Below, one piece after another: positions 7,257 to 14,054 of a stretch of 18,291 nucleotides of DNA; position 1 is the first letter of the stretch, and every line of letters begins with the position of its first letter. Source of the DNA: an uncultured Eubacteriales bacterium (lineage in GTDB: Bacteria > Bacillota > Clostridia > Oscillospirales > Oscillospiraceae); assembly GCA_900546295.1 (NCBI GenBank), contig URCK01000030.1, forward strand, positions 1 to 18,291, given 5' to 3'. The notes under the pieces were generated by a model that worked only from the letters and a program-made list of their open reading frames with translations, was not told the DNA's origin and did not search any database. The translations under genes were made by a program, and so were the position numbers.

Positions 7257-8255
7257 TTAATCCAGCGGCACGTCGGGCAAGACGTAGACCGTCATCTCTT
7301 CGCCGCTCGTGTCGATGGACACGGTGTCGTCGATGGGCTGCGTCAGCGCCGCGTCCGCGTACAGCGTGCAGCCCATGCTGCAGCAGATGGTGACATACGT
7401 CCCCCTCGCCACATGGTATTCATTCACCCACCAGTCTTCGCCCCCTTCTTTCGCGGGGAGGCAGACCGTCAGCAGGCAGGCGGGTCTCGTGTCGTCCGTC
7501 GCATACACAACATCGTTCAGAAGGTAGCGGCCCGACTTGTAGGGCTCTTCTTTGTAGGGCTCGTCGTAGCTCCAGTTGTAGAGCGTCGTGCCTATCTCCG
7601 TCGCGCCGCCCTCGCCGTCCGCCATGTAGTCGGTCACGGACATGGCGAGCAGCTCGCCCGTCTCGGGATCGGCATAGTAGAGGGTGGTATAGTAGTAGTC
7701 GTCCTGATCGTCAAAGCGCGTGGTGGTCGAGAGCAGCACCGCGCCGTCCTGCTCGCTGCGCTCGTCAAGCGCTTCCTCGGCGTTCTTGGCGGCGGGGTCA
7801 GTGCACTGCGGCAGCATTTCAAGAAGATACTCCGTCCCCTCGCCCGGAATGGGATAGATGTTCAGGCTCGCGGTGTCGTCGCTCGCCATGCACGTGGCGT
7901 ACAGGCCGCCACGCCCCTCACTCCACAGCTCATCCTCGCCCGGGCCGCTGTTGGCGGTATAGCTGTAGTGCGAGGACATGAGAAGTGCTTCCCCGCCCCC
8001 GTCCGTGTACTGCAATCTTGCGGTGTAGGTCACCTCGCCGTCCCGGTCGGTGCCCTGAATGTTCACGGTCACGGCGTCGTACTTTGCAAGCAGTACGCTC
8101 GGATCGTTGACCTCGCGCAGTGTTTCGAGCGTCACGTCCATCGGCGTGTCGTCCTTGCCGCCGTTCCCATCATCCTTGCCGCCCTGCGTGCCGCAGCCGG
8201 CGAGCAGACTCATCACGCAAAGCGCGCCAATGCTTGCTTTCTTCCAGTTTTTCAC
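7257..8255 (-). CDS. Lipoprotein of unknown function, paralogue of upstream gene
   Basis: A 332-residue protein with a clear lipoprotein signal: basic MKNWKK, a hydrophobic core and the lipobox LLAGC, so it is anchored outside the membrane through Cys21. A Gly/Asp/Lys linker follows. I do not recognise the family. The mature part is acidic and rich in aromatic beta-type segments (YYYTTLYYADPETGELLAMSV). It aligns by eye along its length with the product of 8344-9318: both have LL..(Y/H)..VTV near the start, Y.DP.....LMA/LAM in the middle and a C-terminal YxDAALT/YYDAAMT block ending in TVYV. It starts at GTG (8253-8255) with AAAGGAGG at good spacing and lies 88 bases after its paralogue. It is likely co-transcribed from the ECF-type promoter at 9388-9415 and ends at the 7205-7241 terminator. 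Confidence 0.85.
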   Translation of the reverse strand: MKNWKKASIGALCVMSLLAGCGTQGGKDDGNGGKDDTPMDVTLETLREVNDPSVLLAKYDAVTVNIQGTDRDGEVTYTARLQYTDGGGEALLMSSHYSYTANSGPGEDELWSEGRGGLYATCMASDDTASLNIYPIPGEGTEYLLEMLPQCTDPAAKNAEEALDERSEQDGAVLLSTTTRFDDQDDYYYTTLYYADPETGELLAMSVTDYMADGEGGATEIGTTLYNWSYDEPYKEEPYKSGRYLLNDVVYATDDTRPACLLTVCLPAKEGGEDWWVNEYHVARGTYVTICCSMGCTLYADAALTQPIDDTVSIDTSGEEMTVYVLPDVPLD

Positions 8256-8343
8256 CTTGGTTTCCTCCTTTGGATTTAGGATACGGGATTTTCCTGCATC
8301 ATGGGTCCGTTTTCCATCACTATTTCATGGGGATACCGCCGCA

Positions 8344-9318
8344 TCACTCGGCATCTCCGCTTTTGACGTAGACGGTCGTGCTGTCGCCCTCCGGCCATTC
8401 GACCTCGAAGCTCTGATACTGCTCCGTCATGGCGGCGTCATAGTAGGAGCGCAGCTCCTCGCTGCCGCTCAGGTAAAGGATCGAGCTCCGCGGCACAGTA
8501 ACTCTCTGCTCGCGCTCCTGCTCGGTGCCGGGGTCCCATACGATCGTCGCCTCGCGCTTGGGACTGTCGTCCGACAGCATCTGCGCGTAAAGGTCCTTCT
8601 CCGGCTCGTAAGAGCGGTCATAGCGGTATGTATACGTTCCCGTAGCAAAGCAGGTATCTTTTCCCTGCAAGTCTTTTCTGTGCCGCTCCAATTTGATCGC
8701 CATAAGGTCGTCGGAGGTCGGATCAATATAGAGCCATCGCAGCGAGTAGTCACTGTCATCGCCGGTGAAGTAATGCTTGACTTCCATCACGAGCTGACCG
8801 TTCTGCTCATACGGCTCTCCGGCCTCCACGGTGATGCCGTCGCCGGCCACAGGCAGGAACGGCTCCTGAACGGTGCTCTTTTCGTACCATTCGTCTGAGG
8901 CAAACACCGTCACGTCGATGCGCCCCATAACACCGTTCTCGTCTCTCCCTGCTGCAAAGAGGCTCATCCCGTTTGGGACCTCGTCCGAGCGGACGTTCAT
9001 TTCATAACGATCGTCCTCATAATGGTCGCAGCAATACCAGCCGTGGCTCCAGCTCTGCAAGCGCCCTTCTTCATCGCGCGTGTACTGGTCGGTGGTCTTG
9101 ACGTCCTGACCGCCGTCGCTGCTGTCTGTGCTCTCACGCACAACGGTCACCACCTCGTGCCGCTCGAGCAGCGCGGGGATATTATTTCTTTCGCAGATGT
9201 GCTCGTAGGTGATGGGGTGCGCTTCCGCCATGTCAGTCTGTTCGTTCGGCTCTCCGCAGCCTGCGAGCAGCAGCGCGGCGGCGAGCGCGAGGGCGCTCAT
9301 CGGTCCCCGGCGTTTCAT
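8344..9318 (-). CDS. Lipoprotein of unknown function, first of a tandem pair
   Basis: A 324-residue protein with a lipoprotein signal peptide (MKRR, a hydrophobic Ala/Leu core, lipobox LLAGC), so it should be exported and lipid-anchored. No family is recognised. The mature protein is acidic with alternating beta-type segments. The middle part (SLRWLYIDPTSDDLMAIKL) and the C-terminal part (YYDAAMTEQYQSFEVEW then TVYV) match the next gene's product in order and spacing, so the pair arose by duplication, though identity is low. The ATG has AAAGGAG upstream, and the ECF-type promoter lies about 70 bases before the start. An envelope-stress role is inferred from promoter and location. A LolA/MucB-like outer-leaflet fold is possible but was not tested. 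Confidence 0.85.
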   Translation of the reverse strand: MKRRGPMSALALAAALLLAGCGEPNEQTDMAEAHPITYEHICERNNIPALLERHEVVTVVRESTDSSDGGQDVKTTDQYTRDEEGRLQSWSHGWYCCDHYEDDRYEMNVRSDEVPNGMSLFAAGRDENGVMGRIDVTVFASDEWYEKSTVQEPFLPVAGDGITVEAGEPYEQNGQLVMEVKHYFTGDDSDYSLRWLYIDPTSDDLMAIKLERHRKDLQGKDTCFATGTYTYRYDRSYEPEKDLYAQMLSDDSPKREATIVWDPGTEQEREQRVTVPRSSILYLSGSEELRSYYDAAMTEQYQSFEVEWPEGDSTTVYVKSGDAE

Positions 9319-9387
9319 TTTGTTTCTCCTTTCATCGTCTTCTTTCCATCTTGACTGTGCGGAGCTCTTTTCGTTCCGTACACTTCC

Positions 9388-9415
9388 TTAGACGAAGAAT
9401 TTCCCAAAAAGTTTC
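9388..9415 (-). promoter_or_regulatory. ECF-sigma-type promoter of the lipoprotein pair
   Basis: Minus-strand GAAAC (9411-9415), a 16-base spacer starting TTTTT, then CGTCTAA (9388-9394). The block CTTC-N7-GAAG around the -10 (9383-9397) differs by one base from that at 7161-7175. The start would be near 9381, giving a leader of about 60 bases before the ATG at 9318. The match in both boxes, spacer length and flanks to the ABC operon promoter is strong evidence for one shared sigma factor. Confidence 0.75.
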
Positions 9416-9444
9416 GCACTTATGGATTTCTTAAGAAACTTTTT
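9406..9444. repeat. Inverted repeat in the divergent lipoprotein/kinase control region
   Basis: AAAAAGTTTC (9406-9415) and GAAACTTTTT (9435-9444) are perfect inverted copies 19 bases apart. The left arm is the ECF-type -35 with its T-run. The right arm overlaps a separate 12-base palindrome, TTTCTTAAGAAA (9427-9438). The plus-strand copy has no CGTC 16 bases downstream. It may be an operator or a decayed second promoter; no function is shown. Confidence 0.45.
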
Positions 9445-9461
9445 CTTCCCCGCGCGGGCTC

Positions 9462-9490
9462 TTGTATTTTCCGCCGCCGCGGCATACAAT
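9462..9490 (+). promoter_or_regulatory. Sigma-A promoter of the ROK kinase gene
   Basis: TTGTAT (9462-9467), a 17-base GC-rich spacer, then TACAAT (9485-9490). The ATG at 9523 is preceded by GGGAGGGG (9508-9515) at good spacing, so the leader is short and the promoter decides the start. Confidence 0.72.
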
Positions 9491-9522
9491 GATGCCACAT
9501 TTCACCCGGGAGGGGCGTTTTT

Positions 9523-10467
9523 ATGAACTATATCGGCATCGACCTCGGCGGCACGAACATCAAGGGCGCGCTCGTGAGCGAGCATGGCGAAATTTTGAGA
9601 GAGCACGCCGTCGAAACCCGCGTCGACCTCGGCCCCGAGGCCATCGCAGCGCGCATCGGCCAAGTCATCGCGCAGCTTTGCGAAGGCACGGACGAGTCCG
9701 CCATCGGCGGCGTGGGCGTCGGCTGTCCCGGCACGGTGGACGATGCAAGCGGCATCGTCCGCTTTGCAGGGAATCTGGGCTTTGTGAATTTTGACCTCAG
9801 CGGCGCGCTGCGCGCGCACACGGCGCTCCCCATCCACCTCGGCAACGACGCAAACGCCGCCGCGCTGGGCGAGGCGCTCTTTGGCTGCGGCAAGGGGGCG
9901 GAGAGCACCGTCGTCGTCACGCTCGGCACAGGCGTGGGCGGCGGCGTGGTGCTCGGCGGCAAACTCCTCACAGGTTACACCGGCGCCGCGAGTGAGCTTG
10001 GGCACATGGTCATCGCCGAAGGCGGCGAGAAGTGTACCTGCGGCCGCCGCGGCTGCTTTGAGGCCTACTCCTCCGCAACGGCCCTCATCCGCGACACAAA
10101 GCGCGCCATGGCCGCGCAGCCCGAGAGTCTTCTGCACGCGATCGCCGCGGAAAACGGCGGTGTGGACGGCCGCACGGCCTTTCTCGCAAAGGCGCGCGGC
10201 GACGAGGCAGGCGCAAAGGTCGTGGAGGACTACATTGAGCACCTTGCCTGTGGGCTGACAAATCTCGTCAACATTTTCTTTCCCGAGGTGCTCGCGCTCT
10301 CCGGCGGCGTTGCCAATCAGGGCGAAGCGCTGCTCGCGCCGCTGCGTGAAAGGGTGCGCGAGCGTTCCTTCGGTTCTCGCTACGCCGTGTCGCACACGCG
10401 CATCGAGCGCTGCACGCTCGGCTACCGCGCGGGCGTGATCGGCGCAGCGATGTTGGTGCGCAAATAA
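9523..10467 (+). CDS. glcK: ROK-family glucokinase
   Basis: A 314-residue sugar kinase of the ROK family, the normal length for glucokinase (ATP + glucose to glucose 6-phosphate) in Firmicutes, cytoplasmic. The N-terminal phosphate loop IDLGGTNIKG is at residues 6-15. The catalytic aspartate is D109 in GNDANAAALGEA. VVTLGTGVGGGVVLGG (131-146) is the second nucleotide-contact region. The structural zinc site is complete: H161 in ELGHM, then C171, C173 and C178 in CTCGRRGC, followed by E180. ROK proteins also include NagC-like repressors, but there is no N-terminal DNA-binding domain here. N-acetylmannosamine or other hexose kinase activity cannot be excluded by motif. It stands alone between its own promoter and terminator and is convergent with the GerMN gene. 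Confidence 0.94.
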   Translation: MNYIGIDLGGTNIKGALVSEHGEILREHAVETRVDLGPEAIAARIGQVIAQLCEGTDESAIGGVGVGCPGTVDDASGIVRFAGNLGFVNFDLSGALRAHTALPIHLGNDANAAALGEALFGCGKGAESTVVVTLGTGVGGGVVLGGKLLTGYTGAASELGHMVIAEGGEKCTCGRRGCFEAYSSATALIRDTKRAMAAQPESLLHAIAAENGGVDGRTAFLAKARGDEAGAKVVEDYIEHLACGLTNLVNIFFPEVLALSGGVANQGEALLAPLRERVRERSFGSRYAVSHTRIERCTLGYRAGVIGAAMLVRK

Positions 10468-10480
10468 ACCGCGCTTTGTC

Positions 10481-10519
10481 AAAGAACTCCGCAGAGGAGC
10501 ACCCTGCGGAGTTCTTTTT
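10481..10519. terminator. Bidirectional terminator between ROK kinase and GerMN gene
   Basis: AAAGAACTCCGCAG (10481-10494) and its perfect complement (10504-10517) close a 9-base loop, with TTTTT at 10515-10519. The A-rich left arm gives a short T-run on the other strand. It is 14 bases past the kinase stop and immediately past the GerMN stop, so it can serve both convergent units. Confidence 0.88.
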
Positions 10520-10520
10520 A

Positions 10521-11426
10521 TCATTCCGTGTCCTCCGGCACCTTCATCACTGCGGTGCTCTCTACGCCCGTCTCTCCTTCCATGAGGATCTGCACCTCCT
10601 CCACACCGCTGAGCGAGAGGATGGAACGCTCGATCGAGGCGATCAGCAGCTCACGCGCGTCCTTATCCTCCGGAAGATCGGCGCTCGCAGGAATGCTCAG
10701 GTAGCACACGCCGTCCTCGATGCGCGAGGAGATGACGGCGAAATTCTCAGGAAGGAGCGCTTCAAGGGAATCGTCCTCCGGTCCCTGCGAGAGCGCCTCG
10801 AGCAGCGCGTTCACGCGCGTCTGCCCTTCATAAAGGGCGAGCGTCTGCTGCTCTGCGCGCAGCGCGCCCGTCTTTCCGTCGAGGAAGTAAAGCTGCACCG
10901 TGATGGGCCGCACGCCGCTCTCGCGGGAAGACAGCAGCGTATCCGCTGCGAGCAGAACCTGCGTTTTGCGGTAGGGCAGCTCGCTTCCGTCAGCCGTGAT
11001 GCGCACGGCGTTCACGTTTGCAAGCTGTGAGAGTGTGAGCGTGATGCAGTAGTCCGCGAGCGAAAGGTCGATGCCGGAGAGGCGCGCATACTGCGCGCTC
11101 AGGTCGATCTCCGCGCGGCGGCCCGAGACGGAGAGTGCGTGAAGCGTCGTCCCGTCGGGAATGGGTGAGCGGAGAGAAGCCTCGTCCGGTCCCGCGAGCA
11201 GGCGCTCCATCAGCGCGCGCACGCAGTCCTCGGTGTCCATCGTCTCATCCGGAACAAAACGCTCCGAGGAGGCGGCAATGGCGTCGCCCCCGCCGGAAGA
11301 ATCGAGGTCAGAGAGGAAATAGAGCGCGTAGCCGCTCTCCTCCTCGTCCTGCGCGCCGCCCGCGCAGGCGGCAAAGGCGATCAGCGCCGCAAAGATCGCA
11401 AGGGCAAGCAGAGAGAATTTTTTCAT
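10521..11426 (-). CDS. Lipoprotein with two GerMN domains
   Basis: The open frame runs further upstream, but the start is set at the ATG at 11424-11426, which overlaps the kinase stop by four bases (ATGA). This gives 301 residues beginning MKKFSLLALA. A lipoprotein signal ends in AFAAC (Cys21), which is acceptable though Phe at -3 is uncommon. Two GerMN-type domains (PF10646, as in spore GerM and actinobacterial LpqB) follow: about residues 33-150 (YALYFLS, then LMERLLAGP) and about 170-285 (VQLYFLDG, then LLEALSQGP). The paired LYF...LL..L..GP pattern is the family's hallmark. The domain is thought to bind wall or lipid ligands outside the cell. Coupling to the histidine kinase suggests it tunes that sensor, as LpqB does for MtrB; this is inference. 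Confidence 0.88.
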   Translation of the reverse strand: MKKFSLLALAIFAALIAFAACAGGAQDEEESGYALYFLSDLDSSGGGDAIAASSERFVPDETMDTEDCVRALMERLLAGPDEASLRSPIPDGTTLHALSVSGRRAEIDLSAQYARLSGIDLSLADYCITLTLSQLANVNAVRITADGSELPYRKTQVLLAADTLLSSRESGVRPITVQLYFLDGKTGALRAEQQTLALYEGQTRVNALLEALSQGPEDDSLEALLPENFAVISSRIEDGVCYLSIPASADLPEDKDARELLIASIERSILSLSGVEEVQILMEGETGVESTAVMKVPEDTE

Positions 11427-12838
11427 CGCTCCTCCCCTCCTTCCCCATAGCGCGGCAGACGCACGGTGAACACCGTGCCGCCGCCCTCGCGCGCACCGAC
11501 CTGGATGCTGCCGCCGCGGCGGCGCGCCGTGTCGGCAGCGATGGAAAGGCCGAGGCCCGTTCCGCCCGCTGCGCGCGAGCGCATCTTGTCCACGCGGTAA
11601 AAGCGGTCGAAGATGCGGGGCATATCCTCCTGCGGGATGCCGATGCCGTTGTCGCTGACGGTGATGAGGCACGTTTCCGCGTCCCCCGCCAGCGCCACGC
11701 GGACAAAGCCGCCGGGGCGGTTGTACTTGATGGCGTTTTCCGTCAGGTTGTAGATGATCTCGTTGAGCTCATCCTCGCTTGCAAGCGTTCTCCCCTCGCG
11801 CCGGATCTCATAGGAGAGGTCGACCTTCTTTTCCTCGGCCACAAGGCGCAGCATCCGCGCCACGCGCGCGATGACCGGCGCGATATCGACGATCTCCGCC
11901 TCACTCAGCGCGCCGCTGTCCAGGCGCGTCAGGCGCAGGAGGTTTTCCGTGATGCGCGCGAGCCTTTCGGACTCCTGCTCAATGTCGCCGACAAATTCGC
12001 GCACGGTCCGCTCGTCCATGTTCTCGGTCTGCAAGATGGAATCGGAGAGCAGGCGGATGCCCGCCAGCGGCGTTTTAAGCTCGTGACTCGCATCGGAAAC
12101 GAAGCGGCGGCGCGCCTCCTCTGTCGTTTGCAGGCGGTCGGCCATGGCGTTGAACTCCACGGCAAGATCGTATATCTCGTCGTTGCCGCCAACCTCGGCA
12201 TGGTGGCTGTAGGAGCCCTCGCGCATCTTGCGCACAGCCTCGGTCAGCACGCCGAAGCGCCGCGTGAGCACGCGCGAGAGCAGCAGGCTCAGCCCCGCGG
12301 CAAAGATCGTCACGACCACGGAAATGGTCAGAAGGTTGCGCTGCATCGACAGCAGCAGCGCCGCCTGTTCGGTGTCGTATTCATAGGCGTAGACCGCGCC
12401 GATGGTCTGGCTGTGATAAACAATGGGCGAGGCGGCGCGGCTTTTGAAAGCGCCGTCCGAGAATTCGACGAAAGCGACGTCCTCGCCCCGCAGCGCCTGC
12501 ACAAGCTCGGTATAAAAGGCGTAGCGGCCGATGGCCCCGTCGGTCTCGCGCGTATCGTAGAGCACGCGGCCGGAGGCGTCGGTCACAAGGATGCGGGAGA
12601 TGCCTGTCTGCTCAACGAGCGTCATCGCGCCCGCGACGTTTTCCTCGCTCAGCTCCTCAAGGCCCGAGAGCGCCGTCACCATCACCGAGACGCTGCTTTG
12701 CAGCGAACTCTGCTTGGAGCGGAACGTCAGGTTCTCCGAGGCAATGAGCGGGTAGGTATTCATCAGGATCAGCACCGCCGCGATGATGGCGATGTAGCTG
12801 AAGCTGAATTTTCGCTGTAGGCTCGCCCCTCTGCGCAT
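11423..12838 (-). CDS. Sensor histidine kinase, HAMP type
   Basis: A 471-residue membrane kinase. Helix 1 is at about residues 13-33. An extracytoplasmic sensor domain follows to about 167, with a PAS/Cache-like stretch ILVTDASGRVLYDTR at 83-97. Helix 2 is at about 169-190, HAMP at about 191-243, and the phospho-accepting helix has H252 in SHELKTPL. The ATP-binding part is complete: N-box around NLTENAIKYN (364-373), G1 DNGIGIP (396-402), F-box near RIFDRFYRVD (408-417) and G2 GTGLGLSI (426-433). The layout is that of PhoR/ResE/WalK-like kinases that phosphorylate OmpR-type regulators, here the gene 38 bases upstream. The start is ATG with AAAGGAGG at 7 bases. The signal is unknown; the sensor domain resembles those of WalK/PhoR kinases in size, but no ligand site can be read. 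Confidence 0.96.
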   Translation of the reverse strand: MRRGASLQRKFSFSYIAIIAAVLILMNTYPLIASENLTFRSKQSSLQSSVSVMVTALSGLEELSEENVAGAMTLVEQTGISRILVTDASGRVLYDTRETDGAIGRYAFYTELVQALRGEDVAFVEFSDGAFKSRAASPIVYHSQTIGAVYAYEYDTEQAALLLSMQRNLLTISVVVTIFAAGLSLLLSRVLTRRFGVLTEAVRKMREGSYSHHAEVGGNDEIYDLAVEFNAMADRLQTTEEARRRFVSDASHELKTPLAGIRLLSDSILQTENMDERTVREFVGDIEQESERLARITENLLRLTRLDSGALSEAEIVDIAPVIARVARMLRLVAEEKKVDLSYEIRREGRTLASEDELNEIIYNLTENAIKYNRPGGFVRVALAGDAETCLITVSDNGIGIPQEDMPRIFDRFYRVDKMRSRAAGGTGLGLSIAADTARRRGGSIQVGAREGGGTVFTVRLPRYGEGGEER

Positions 12839-12876
12839 GGCGCTGCCTCCTTTCTTGGCATGGTTTCTTTACCGGT

Positions 12877-13560
12877 TCAGTCCTTAAAGTAGTAGCCGAT
12901 GCCCCACTTGGTCAGGATGTGCTGCGGCGCGGCAGGATCGTCCTCAAGCTTTTCTCTGAGCCTTCTGATGTGCACGTCCACCGTGCGGTAGTCGCCGGCG
13001 TAGGTGTAGCCCCAGACGAGGTCCATCAGATTCTCGCGCGAGTAGACCCGGCGCGGATTTTTGACAAAAAGCTCGATGAGATCGTATTCCTTGGCCGTGA
13101 GGTCGACGACCTTGCCGTCCCTGAGCGCCACACGCTGCTCGGGGTCGAGCGTCACGCCGCCGGCGGACAGCAGGGTATTCTGCGCCTTTTGCTGCGGGGC
13201 GGCATTCGCCCGGCGCAGCAGCGCGCGGATGCGCGCCTTGAGCTCGAGAATGTTGAAGGGCTTTGTGATATAGTCGTCCGCGCCGGACTCAAGGCCGATG
13301 ATCTTATCGGCGTCCTCGCTGCGGGCGGTCAGCATGATGATGGGGACGTTTGAAAATTCGCGGATGCGCATACAGGCCGTCAGCCCGTCGACCTGCGGCA
13401 TCATGAGATCGAGGATGATGAGGTCGAAATCGCCCGTTTTCGCCATGTCGATGGCGCTCGCGCCATCGTAAGCGGTTTCGACCGTGTAGCCCTCGTTCTC
13501 CAGATTGAATTTCATGCCCTTGACGAGCAGCAGCTCATCGTCAACGACCAGAATTTTCAT
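12877..13560 (-). CDS. OmpR/PhoB-family response regulator
   Basis: A 227-residue regulator starting at the ATG at 13558-13560 (GGAGG six bases upstream); the longer open frame is not used because this start fits the family's N-terminus exactly. The receiver domain has the acidic pair D7/D8, phospho-acceptor D51 in LIILDLMMP, T78 and K100, all intact. The C-terminal winged-helix DNA-binding domain (about 130-227) has the typical VDLTAKEYDLIELFVKNP, the recognition-helix region YRTVDVHIRRLREKLEDD and the closing GIGYYF. It should bind direct repeats with an 11-base period once phosphorylated by the kinase at 11423-12838. It overlaps the comEA-like gene by 20 bases. Targets are unknown; the repeats at 7086-7139 are one possible local site. 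Confidence 0.97.
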   Translation of the reverse strand: MKILVVDDELLLVKGMKFNLENEGYTVETAYDGASAIDMAKTGDFDLIILDLMMPQVDGLTACMRIREFSNVPIIMLTARSEDADKIIGLESGADDYITKPFNILELKARIRALLRRANAAPQQKAQNTLLSAGGVTLDPEQRVALRDGKVVDLTAKEYDLIELFVKNPRRVYSRENLMDLVWGYTYAGDYRTVDVHIRRLREKLEDDPAAPQHILTKWGIGYYFKD

Positions 13561-13945
13561 TGGCTTCCTCCTCTTCGAGTGTGATCTCGGCGCGAAAGCC
13601 CTCGAGCTTCGCTTCCCCGATGCCCTTGACGAGCAAAAGGTCTTCCGCCGACCGGAACGCGCCGTGCCCGGCGCGATAGTCGATGATTGCCTGCGCGAGC
13701 GCAGGGCCAATGCCCGTGAGCGTTTCCAGCTCCTCTGCATCGGCGGTGTTGACGTTCACGAGCACGCGCGTGGGCGCGGTGATCTCGTCGGTCTTCTCCT
13801 GCACGCTCACGGTGTAGTCGCCGTGCGCAGTCCCCTCATACGACGTTTTGTGCAGAAAGGCGAGCGAGACGGCAAACAAAACCGTCAGCGCAGCAAGAAC
13901 AAGGTAGACGCCGCAAACCCTGCCATTTCTTTCTTCTTTTTCCAC
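13541..13945 (-). CDS. ComEA-like membrane protein with helix-hairpin-helix domain
   Basis: A 134-residue protein with a GTG start (13943-13945) and only a weak ribosome site (AGGCAGG); no in-frame ATG near the start offers an alternative. An N-terminal membrane helix (about 11-31) is followed by a short linker, then a ComEA-type double helix-hairpin-helix: VNVNTADAEELETLTGIG (63-80) and a second GIG at 108-110 in LLLVKGIGEAKLEGF. In competent bacteria ComEA is the membrane-anchored DNA receptor. This one lacks the larger N-terminal domain of the Bacillus protein, so it is a short form common in Clostridia. The gene overlaps the response regulator by 20 bases and is the first gene of the four-gene operon. 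No other competence gene is visible, so DNA uptake cannot be assumed. Confidence 0.9.
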   Translation of the reverse strand: MEKEERNGRVCGVYLVLAALTVLFAVSLAFLHKTSYEGTAHGDYTVSVQEKTDEITAPTRVLVNVNTADAEELETLTGIGPALAQAIIDYRAGHGAFRSAEDLLLVKGIGEAKLEGFRAEITLEEEEANENSGR

Positions 13946-13947
13946 GG

Positions 13948-13976
13948 TTGCGCTCGCCTGCCTTTTTTGCTATACT
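13948..13976 (+). promoter_or_regulatory. Candidate sigma-A promoter of the carboxypeptidase gene
   Basis: TTGCGC (13948-13953), a 17-base spacer, then TATACT (13971-13976) on the plus strand. The leader to the ATG at 14055 would be about 70 bases and includes the palindrome GGGCGCGCCC (13996-14005). The region is shared with the divergent comEA-like gene, for which I see no convincing promoter. An AT-rich stretch at 14010-14040 could hold further sites. Confidence 0.5.
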
Positions 13977-14054
13977 GGTGTCGAAGCGTGCCGAAGGGCG
14001 CGCCCGACGAATTACTATTCTACTTTAGTGTATCATAGATCGAGGTATATTTCC

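Noticed and set aside
8256..8343. Separate promoter or terminator between the two lipoproteins
   Set aside because: No inverted repeat with a T-run and no convincing -35/-10 pair was found in the 88 bases; read-through from the upstream gene is the simpler view.
9435..9459. Plus-strand ECF promoter for the ROK kinase
   Set aside because: GAAAC is present, but 16 bases on the sequence is GGGC rather than CGTC; a good sigma-A promoter lies just downstream instead.
10521..11672. Longer version of the GerMN gene
   Set aside because: The extra N-terminal residues are antisense-like and out of frame within the kinase gene; the ATGA-coupled start at 11426 gives a proper lipoprotein signal.
11135..12820. 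561-codon plus-strand frame opposite the kinase gene
   Set aside because: It is antisense to a histidine kinase with all motifs intact; composition is Arg/Ala/His-rich with no domain. The same applies to the long frames at 966-2045, 3825-4754, 7413-8279 (plus) and 14076-15464 (minus).
12877..13740. Longer version of the response regulator
   Set aside because: The extension lies inside the comEA-like gene in another frame; the ATG at 13560 has GGAGG and gives the canonical MKILVVDDE start.
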